NCBI RefSeq assembly: GCF_009789195.1
Contig: NZ_WSTC01000026.1
Coordinates: 19,211 to 83,210 of the forward strand
Reading direction: 5' to 3'
Length of the DNA stretch: 64,000 bases
Source of the DNA: Paenibacillus sp. MMS18-CY102
Lineage (GTDB): Bacteria > Bacillota > Bacilli > Paenibacillales > Paenibacillaceae
This document shows, piece by piece, positions 47,101-53,900 of this stretch (the first letter of the stretch is position 1; every line of letters begins with the position of its first letter). A program made the position numbers and the translations under genes. A model generated the notes under the pieces. The model was not told where the DNA came from. It worked only from the letters and a program-made list of their open reading frames with translations, and searched no databases.

Positions 47101-48394
47101 GGGTAAGCAGCAGCTTCGCTCCGCTATCTTCCAGCATGTACTGCACACGCTCGGCTGGATACGATGGATCAATCGGCACGTACGCTCCGCCTGCCTTGAG
47201 AATGCCTAGGAGGCCAACGATCATGTCCACGGATCGCTCAGCCATAATCGCCACGAATTGTTCTGGGCCGACACCCTGATCCCGCAATGTCCGTGCCAGC
47301 TGATTTGCTCTGGCGTTTAACTCCCCGTAAGTCAGCTGCTGATCATCGAACACTAAGGCCGTCGCTTGCGGGTTAAGCTCTACCTGCTCTTCAAACAGCT
47401 GATGGATCGTTTTATCTTTTGGATATTCCACCGCCGTATCGTTGAATGCCTCAACGAGCTGCTTGCGTTCCAGCACATCTACGATCTCGACCATTTCCAG
47501 TTGGGCTTGCGGGTCAAGAGCAATTTGCTCCAGTAGCCGCAGCCAGTGCCCTGCAATCCGCTCAACGGCTTCGCTAGCGTAAATGTCTGCATTGTACCCA
47601 AACTGTATCGATAATGCCTCTCCCGGCAATACGACCACGTTAAAGTCATAGTTTGTATGCTCATGCATCTCCATGTGAGCGACATGCAATGCGTGCTGGC
47701 CTGTTTGAGGAGCGAATAATTGATCGATTTGTTCGTTCATTGGGTAATTTTCAAATATGAGAATATGGTTGATCAAATCTTGCTTTAGCTCAGTCTGCGC
47801 TTGGGCCTGGTACAGCGGATAAAAATCGTAAGCTGCCGACGCCAATGCTTGATCCTGGATGCGCCGAACCATATCCGTGAACCTTTCGCCTTGCTGGCGC
47901 TGAATTCTGACCGGCACTGTATTGATGAACAGCCCGACCATTTCCTCAACACCGGCAAGCGCTGCGGGCCTTCCAGAAACGACGCTGCCAAACACGGCAT
48001 CGCTGCTGTTGTTATATTTTTGCAAAAGAATACCCCAAGCCGTTTGCAGTACGGAATTTAGCGTTACTTGTTCGTTTTTCGCTAATTGCTGCAAGCGGTC
48101 CGTCAGCGGTTTGGATAGTTTGAACAGATGTTTGTTCGCTGTATAGCCTTGCCCCATTCCAGATGAGCTGCCTGGCAGCATAACGTGCTGCTCGTAACCT
48201 TGCAAATACTGCTTCCAATAATCCGCTGCCTTGGATTCATCCTGCACTTCCAGCCATTCGATGTATTGACGGTACGATGGCGCTTCCGCAAGCTGCGGCT
48301 CACGTTGCTCGACTCTGGCAAAATACAGCTCCAGCAGCTCGTCCATACGATTGGCATACACCAACCGTCCATCAACAGATGGTGGAAGCTCCAA
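41123..48394 (-). CDS. NRPS, C-terminal fragment: (C3 end)-A3-T3-E2-C4-A4-T4
   Basis: Open frame of 2423 codons that is the third reading-frame piece of one NRPS gene. Order: end of condensation domain C3, A3 (FAFDAFVHGLFTPLL; HEYGPTEAS), T3 with DHFFYLGGDSIKA, an epimerisation domain (HHLAIDGVSWRIL), C4 (LTPMQKGMLFHSIM and HHLLMDGWC, of the D-Cys/D-L type that follows E domains), A4 (TLSFDIFVLETW; MYGPTETTVWS) and T4 (FFVLGGNSLLVMQL). There is no thioesterase after T4. Its true start is not the TTG at 48394: the frame joins the upstream piece after a one-base loss at 48343-48344. The operon continues with the 370-residue gene. Confidence 0.9.
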   Translation of the reverse strand: MELPPSVDGRLVYANRMDELLELYFARVEQREPQLAEAPSYRQYIEWLEVQDESKAADYWKQYLQGYEQHVMLPGSSSGMGQGYTANKHLFKLSKPLTDRLQQLAKNEQVTLNSVLQTAWGILLQKYNNSSDAVFGSVVSGRPAALAGVEEMVGLFINTVPVRIQRQQGERFTDMVRRIQDQALASAAYDFYPLYQAQAQTELKQDLINHILIFENYPMNEQIDQLFAPQTGQHALHVAHMEMHEHTNYDFNVVVLPGEALSIQFGYNADIYASEAVERIAGHWLRLLEQIALDPQAQLEMVEIVDVLERKQLVEAFNDTAVEYPKDKTIHQLFEEQVELNPQATALVFDDQQLTYGELNARANQLARTLRDQGVGPEQFVAIMAERSVDMIVGLLGILKAGGAYVPIDPSYPAERVQYMLEDSGAKLLLTQRRLQLAHAYSGNTLHLDEESSYHAETTNVPFVNEARHLAYAIYTSGSTGQPKGVMVEHRSIMNSLQWKKGIWRLTGQHRVLCPVSFAFDAFVHGLFTPLLSGAAAVIVSDSAATNPEAIADAIASEAVTHLMMGPGLLLLVLDRLKDKGSNSLLSIALGGEALTPLLSEKLFSVCPHAEVIHEYGPTEASVVTTAQLLTEPSQITIGRPIANSQVYIVNEWNAIQPVGVVGELCISGAGLARGYLNRPELTAEKFVNHPFLQGERMYRTGDLACWLPDGSIAYMGRIDQQVKIRGYRIELGEIEARLLQIPAIREVAVLARKDASGSSYLCAYLVSKEQLSVSDLRVHLSEGLPGYMIPSQYVQVDHIPLTSNGKLDRQALEHMGQAISATTSYEAPRTAEENAAATVWQSVLGAERVGAEDHFFYLGGDSIKAIQVISRLRQAGYQAEMKSLFKSPTLSGFSRHLQPIRRRVEQIAVQGEVKATPILRWFFKMQMQQPHHFNQSMLLHVEQGLEEAYLRQAIAAVIRHHDALRLVVRTMEPEVMLWNRGEQEGALYELDIVDCSGGLANANAMEAEMQRRAQALQSSFDLEQGPLVKLGLFRCHDGDHLLIIIHHLAIDGVSWRILLEDLATAYEQAQQGQTVQLPEKSDSFQYWSEQLHAYANSAAMEKQLAYWQAIEQTPVKPLPKDRDVSVTWTHECDIVHVQLEREATAQLLGEAHRAYGTEMNDLLLAALSKAIQEWAGIDELVLHMEGHGREALIPDVNITRTVGWFTSMYPVKLSAGTGNGWGTRIKQVKEELRQVPSKGMGYGMLRYVSENYTLAGQLKPEIVFNYLGQFDSDLSEGGWGNSPYAKATGNDIGMNEKRQHVLDINGAVNEGQLSFTIRYSKAQYERETLEQLAVRFQSHLQDIIVHCTAKEQGELTPSDVLLTNMSIQELDQLSEQMGAIGAIENVYPLTPMQKGMLFHSIMEAEKGAYFQQSVIGLRGPLDVEALSQSLERLQQRHEILRSNVYQGWKEAVLVIFRRKAVALTIEDIRSLPQEKHEEAIRQLAEQDRARGFGLESDCLMRAAIVRTGTESWQLIWSFHHLLMDGWCMPIVWGEWFETYFALVEHRESKLPATMPYGQYMEWLQQQDEQNAANYWNEYINGYDQHIGLPGKRPTKGQQYVLDKHHLILSEQLTQALQAIASNEQATLNTVMQAAWGILLQKYNGSSDVVFGSVVSGRPASLPGVEQMVGLFINTIPVRIQSQPDERFVDIVRRNQEQALASAAFDFYPLYQTQAQTGQRQDLINHILIFENYPMDAATDQLFAQQAGQRRLEVANMEMHEHNNYDFSLVIIPGTALSMRLEYNAEAYDGIAIERLAHHWLHLLEQIVANPQRPIAQYGLVTEVERQQLVERFNATQTNYPRHTTVHQLFEAQVEKTPNAIAIVFEDQQLTYRELNERANQLARTLRNHGIGKDQLVALIAERSMGMIVGMMAVLKAGGAYVPIDPTYPAERVRYMLEDSGAKLLLTQSSLHNPALYSGTTLYVDEESCYQQEAANLPPVNGEEHLAYVIYTSGSTGKPKGVMVEHRNVNNFITGVTNRIPVSAVQKILVLTTLSFDIFVLETWLPLSQGLQIIIADESEHKDAVLLGKLIQKHQVDMLQITPSRLKLLVSHEEGRRSLRGLQHILIGGESVSISQVNEVRQWSNAKIYNMYGPTETTVWSTMKDLSDEQEVSIGTPIANTQIYMLDSCYQLLPVGVAGQLCIAGAGVTRGYLNRPDLTEQKFVDNPFVPGERLYLTGDLARWLPDGNIEYLSRMDHQVKIRGYRIELGEIEEQLQQIPMIIDCAVLAKEDESGSHYLCAYVVAEQEVNTHELRLQLLKQLPDYMVPSQFIRIDAIPLTANGKANRLELLKIETQLATGTAFEAPRSEFEAILAEIWQQLLHLEQVSINDNFFVLGGNSLLVMQLDHELDKRGVQIYPFEIFNEIYRYQTIKELNDLIFAEQS

Positions 48395-50913
48395 ATTAAT
48401 TGCCAGCTCTCTCCCCCCGTCCGCACGACCGCCGCTCTAACAAGGGCGTCGCAGCGGAGGTCAAACCCTCTTGCCTTATCCTGTTCAGCTAGCTGTTGCA
48501 AGGCGGCTTCGCGTTTGCCTTCCTGAATCGCCCGCACATCGTAAGCGGCGACTTCTGGTTGCTTGCTGCGGAAAATAACCAACACCGATTCCTTCCAACC
48601 ATCGTACACATTGCTTCGCAGTAACTCATGCCGCTGCAGCAGGCGTTCCATGCTTTGGCGGAATGCATCTACATCAAGCGGTCCGCGAAGTTCGATTAGA
48701 GCTTGCTCAAAATAAGCTCCTTTTTCCGCTTCCATGATGCTGTGGAACAACATCCCCTTCTGCATCGGGGTCAGCGGGTACACATTCTCAATAGCTCCGA
48801 CGGCCGCCAACTGTTCAGCGAGCTGGTCTAATTCTTGTATGCTCATATCTGTTAGCAGTACGTCACTCGGCGTCAGTTCGGCTTGTTCCTTCGCTGTGCA
48901 GTGGGCAATCATGTCCTGTAAATGCGATTGAAAACGAACAGCCAGCTGTTCCAATGTTTCACGTTCATATTGCGCTTTGCTGTAGCGGATCGTGAACGAC
49001 AACTGCCCGTCGTTGACTGCACCGTTGATGTCGAGTACATGCTGCCGCTTCTCGTTCATCCCGATTTCGTCCCCTTTTGCTTTCGCATAAGGGGAGTTGC
49101 CCCAACCACCTTCGGACAGGCCAGAATCAAATTGGCCCAAGTAGTTGAAGACAATTTCCGGTTTCAGCTGTTCAGCCAGTGCGCAGTTGTCCGATAGGTA
49201 CCGCAGCATGCCATAACCCATGCCTTTATGCGGCACTTGGCGAAGCTCCTCCTTCACCTGTTTGATCCGCGCTCCCCAGCCGCTGCCGGCTACAGTGGAT
49301 AGTATCACGGGATACATGCTCGTAAACCATCCTACCGTTCGGGTGATGTTCACGCCAGGGACCATCGTTTCCCGGCCGTGCCCCTCCATATGAAGCGCAA
49401 GTTCATCGATGCCAGCCCATTCCTGCACCGTCTTGCTGAGCGCAGCGAGCAGCAGGTCATTCATTTCCGTTCCGTACGCACGATGCGCCTCCCCTAACAA
49501 TTGCGCTGTAGTTTCCCGCTCCAGTTGCACGTGTACAATGTCACATTCATGTGTCCACGTGACGGAAACATCGGCATCTTTAGGCAGCGGCTTCACCGTG
49601 GATTCCTCTATGGCTTGCCAATAAGCCAGTTGCTTTTCCATCGCTTCGCTGTTGGCGTACACATGCAGCTGCTCGGACCAATTCTGGAAGGAGTCGCTTT
49701 TGTCGGGCAGCTGAATCGTTTGGCCTTGCTGTGCTTGTTCGTATGCTGTCGCCAAATCTTCCAACAGAATGCGCCAAGATACGCCGTCGACGGCTAAGTG
49801 ATGGATAATAATGAGCAGATGGTCCCCATCATCGCTGCGGATTAATCCGAGCTTAACCAGCGGCCCCTGCTCCAAGTCAAAGCTGCCCTGGAGCGCTTGC
49901 GCCCGCCGCTGAATTGCCGCCTCCACGGAATCTGCATCGGCCAAGCCACCGCTACAATCTACAATGTCGAGCCCGTAAAGCGCCCCTTCCTGTTCCCCGC
50001 GATTCCACAGCATCACCTCTGGCTCCATCGTACGCACGACAAGCCGCAGCGCATCGTGGTGGCGAATAACCGCCGTTATCGCCTGGCGCAGATACGTTTC
50101 CTCTAGCCCTTGCTCCGCATGCAGCATCATCGACTGGTTGAAGTGATGCGGCTGCTGCATCTGGCTTGTGAAGAACCAGCGCTGTATAGGGGTCGCTATC
50201 ACTTCGCCTTGTACAGCGGTTTGCTCGACTCGCCTGCGAATCGGCTGCAAATGCCGGCTGAAGCCGCTAAGGGTTGGCGATTTGAATAATGATTTCATCT
50301 CGGCTTGGTACCCTGCTTGATGCAGCCGGGAAATCACTTGAATTGCTTTAATCGAATCGCCGCCCAAGTAGAAGAAGTGATCCTTGGCACCGATGCGTTC
50401 TGCGCCAAGAACACTTTGCCACACGGCCGCCACGGCATGTTCCTCTGCTGTTCGCGGAGCTTCATAGCTCGTTGTGGCAGCGATGGCTTGTCCCATATGC
50501 TCCAATGCACGGCGATCGAGCTTGCCATTGGATGAAAGCGGAATATGCTCCACCTGCACATATTGGGATGGAATCATATACTCAGGCAACTGCTCCGACA
50601 GCTGCGCTCGCATGTAGGCGATGCTTAGTTCTTGCTCCGCCACGACGTAAGCACAAAGATATTTGTCCCCTGCCCCATCCTCTCTAGCCAGCACGACAGA
50701 CTCGCGAATGGCTGGAACATGCAACAACTGGGCTTCGATCTCGCCCAATTCGATCCGGAAGCCACGGATTTTAACCTGATGGTCGATCCGCCCGATGTAC
50801 GCGATGTTGCCGTCCGGCAGCCAATGCGCCAAGTCGCCTGTGCGGTACATTCGCTCGCCTTGCAGGAACGGGTGATTCACGAATTTCTCTGCGGTGAGTT
50901 CTGGGCGATTCAA
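48103..50913 (-). CDS. NRPS, middle fragment: (A2 end)-T2-E1-C3
   Basis: Open frame of 936 codons, in phase with the N-terminal piece across an amber codon at 50971-50973. It holds the end of A2, T2 (DHFFYLGGDSIKAIQV), an epimerisation domain (MQQPHHFNQSM; HHLAVDGVSWRILLEDL) and condensation domain C3 (VYPLTPMQKGMLFHS; SFHHLLMDGWCMPIVW). After PIVW the frame shifts: the last 80 codons (to 48103) are out of frame and not NRPS-like, while the true frame continues in the 41123-48394 piece. Not expected to be made as a separate protein; it is a portion of one gene. Confidence 0.88.
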   Translation of the reverse strand: MNRPELTAEKFVNHPFLQGERMYRTGDLAHWLPDGNIAYIGRIDHQVKIRGFRIELGEIEAQLLHVPAIRESVVLAREDGAGDKYLCAYVVAEQELSIAYMRAQLSEQLPEYMIPSQYVQVEHIPLSSNGKLDRRALEHMGQAIAATTSYEAPRTAEEHAVAAVWQSVLGAERIGAKDHFFYLGGDSIKAIQVISRLHQAGYQAEMKSLFKSPTLSGFSRHLQPIRRRVEQTAVQGEVIATPIQRWFFTSQMQQPHHFNQSMMLHAEQGLEETYLRQAITAVIRHHDALRLVVRTMEPEVMLWNRGEQEGALYGLDIVDCSGGLADADSVEAAIQRRAQALQGSFDLEQGPLVKLGLIRSDDGDHLLIIIHHLAVDGVSWRILLEDLATAYEQAQQGQTIQLPDKSDSFQNWSEQLHVYANSEAMEKQLAYWQAIEESTVKPLPKDADVSVTWTHECDIVHVQLERETTAQLLGEAHRAYGTEMNDLLLAALSKTVQEWAGIDELALHMEGHGRETMVPGVNITRTVGWFTSMYPVILSTVAGSGWGARIKQVKEELRQVPHKGMGYGMLRYLSDNCALAEQLKPEIVFNYLGQFDSGLSEGGWGNSPYAKAKGDEIGMNEKRQHVLDINGAVNDGQLSFTIRYSKAQYERETLEQLAVRFQSHLQDMIAHCTAKEQAELTPSDVLLTDMSIQELDQLAEQLAAVGAIENVYPLTPMQKGMLFHSIMEAEKGAYFEQALIELRGPLDVDAFRQSMERLLQRHELLRSNVYDGWKESVLVIFRSKQPEVAAYDVRAIQEGKREAALQQLAEQDKARGFDLRCDALVRAAVVRTGGESWQLIWSFHHLLMDGWCMPIVWTSCWSCILPESSNVSRSLRKRHRTVNTSNGWKCRMNPRQRIIGSSICKVTSSTLCCQAAHLEWGKAIQRTNICSNYPNR

Positions 50914-50970
50914 GTAGCCGCGGGCCAGCCCTACCCCAGCAATGCACAGTTCACCAGCTACACCGATCGG

Positions 50971-53900
50971 CTACAGGCTATGATCGCCGCCTACAATATA
51001 AAGCTGAATATTATCAATCGGCCTGCCGATGGGAACGGATGCGATCTCCCCATGCTCCGGGCAATCATAGTAGGTGACGTCAATCGCAGCTTCCGTCGGC
51101 CCATACAAGTTAATGAGCCGCGTTTGATTCCTAGGAATCAATTGATTAAATCGTTCCACATGATGGCTCTGGAGCGCTTCACCGCTCGTAAACACGTAAC
51201 GAAGCGTTCGCAGTTGTCCCCCTGCATCAGGCCGAGCGCTTAGCGTATCAAGAAATACGCTTAGCATGGATGGCACAAAATGCATCGCCGTTGCCCCATA
51301 CATGCAGATGGCCTCGGCAATTGCCTCAGGATCTTTCTCTGCACCGGGCGCAAGCAGCACCATTGATGCACCAGAGAACATCCACAGCATCAATTCCCAA
51401 ACGGATACGTCGAAAGTGAACGTCGTTTTTTGCAGGATCCGATCATCCGCAGTGAGCGGATATTGCGCTTGCATCCAGTGCAGGCGGTTCACGACGGCCT
51501 GATGCTCCACCATAACGCCCTTTGGCTTGCCGGTCGATCCGGAAGTGTAGATCACATAAGCAAGATGGTTCGGTCTGGCCACTTCATGGACATTCCTGCC
51601 ATCTTCGTGATAGCTGTCCGATTCATCCAAATACACCGTGTTTCCAGCAAACGTCATATCGGCATGCAATTCCCGCTGGGTCAGCAGCAGCTTCGCCCCG
51701 CTATCCTCCAGCATGTATTGAATGCGGTCAAGCGGATTTGTTGGGTCAATCGGCACATACGCCCCACCTGCTTTGAGAATGCCCAGCACACCGACAACCA
51801 TTTCGATGGATCGATTCACCATGAGCGCTACTAATTGATCCGTACCGACGCCTTGTTGCCGCAACGTGCGCGCCAGCTGGTTCGCTCTCTCGTTCAGTTC
51901 ACCATAGGTTAGCTTCTCGTTTTCAAATACGACTGCAACCGCGTCAGGCGTCTTCCCTGCTTGTTCCACGAACAGCTCGGGAATCGTTTTATGCCTTGGA
52001 TAGTCTGCAGCTGTATCATTGAATTGCTCGATCAACTGGCTGCGCTCGATTGCTGTGAGCATATTCAATGCCCGCAAGGCTTGTTCGGGGTCGCTAACCG
52101 CTGCTCTCATCAATTCCAGCAGATGCCCCGCCATCCGCTGGATACGTTCTCTTTCAAACAACGCGGTACTGTACTCAAACACCAGCTCCAACCGGTCTCC
52201 TGCTTCTATTGCCGTTAGGGTTAAATCAAACTTGGATACCTCGTAAGGAACCGCTTCAGCTCGAATCTGTAATCCATCGACTTCTAATGCAGCTCGGTCC
52301 ATCTCCATATTCTGATGAGTGAACATCGTATCAAACAGCGGATTACGGCTTATATCCCGTGGAAGCCCGAGCTGTTCGACCAGCTCATCAAATGGATAGT
52401 CCTGATGGTCATATGCTGCCAGTGCGTTTGCCTTTACTTCTTCCAAAAACGCTCGGAACGTTTTGTTTGCTTCCGGCGCATTCCTCATCACCACGGTATT
52501 AACAAACATCCCTGCCATGCGGTGGACATCCGCATGATTTCTGCCAGCGACAGGCGTGCCGACCAACAAGTCCGCTTGTCCTGTATAGTTAGCAAGCAAC
52601 GTGTTGTACACGGCCAGCAGCACCATATACAACGTCGATCCTGTATCTTGAGCAAGCCGCAGCAGCCCCTCCTTCAACGCAGCATCTGTATGGAATACGA
52701 CCTTGCTTCCTACATAAGACTGCACAGCTGGGCGCGGGCGATCCAGCGGCAAGTTCAATACAGGCAATTCGCCACGCATCACGTCATTCCAGTATTGCCG
52801 GTGCAATTGATGGGCCGGTTTTCCCAGCTCTTGATTTTGCCATGTGGCATAATCCTTATATTGCACACGAAGCGGCAGCAGCTGTTCGCCACGATACAGG
52901 GACCATAGGTCTTCCAGCAAAACGTTCATCGAAATCCCATCAGCTATAATGTGATGAATATCCAGCAACAGCCAATGCATCGTTGGGCTTTCCGTGACGA
53001 TCTTGGCTCGGAATAACGGTGCTTGTGCCAGATCAAATGGTTGAATGAAGGCCCTGCTTATTTGTTCAAGCTGTTCAGCAGTTGCAGACTCATGGGTCAG
53101 CGGGAAGCTGACATCCTCTATTCGTTGAACTAGCCTTCCATCTAGCAATGTGAACGAAGTGCGCAAACTTTCATGGCGTTCTGCCAAATCTTTCAATGCC
53201 TTCTCTAGGCGCAGCGAGTCCAGCTTTCCTTCTATACGCCATGCTTCCGGGATGTTGTAACCGAGGGACGCCCCTTCCATTTGGCTGACCAAATACATCC
53301 GTTTTTGCGCTGGCGACACCGCGTACGCTTGTTGAACAGAAATCTGTTCGATGTCTACATAACGTGCTGTTTGATTATGTTGTGCCTTGGCCAGATGCTC
53401 CGCCCACGCCCTGATCGTTGGGCTTTTGAAAAATTGGCTAAGTGACAGCGGCATGCCTAGCTTCTTCTCTACTCGCGAGAGCATCATCATCGCCTTAAGC
53501 GAATGGCCCCCTCTTTCAAGGAAGTGATCGTCAATGCCGATGCGCGCTACCCCAAGCACTTCTTGCCATATGCTAGCAATTATTGTTTCTTGTTCGTTTC
53601 GCGGCGCTTCATAGGCGATTTCCAGCGAAAGGAATTGTTCGATTTGCTCCAACGCTTTGCGGTCTATTTTTCCGTTCGATGACAATGGCATCTTCTTCAG
53701 TTGAACAAATTGTGCTGGAATCATGTAGCTCGACAAATGCCTTGATAGATGTGCTCTCATATCTTGGACACTAACTTCGCAATCAGCAACCACATAAGCG
53801 CATAAATATTTGTCGCCCGTATGGTCCACTCTCGCCAGCACAACAGCTTCGCATATCACGGGGATTGTGAGCAGCGCCGTTTCAATCTCTCCCAGTTCAA

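Noticed and set aside
48103..48343. Out-of-frame tail of the middle NRPS piece
   Set aside because: Not NRPS-like; it is a by-product of the one-base frameshift at 48343-48344.
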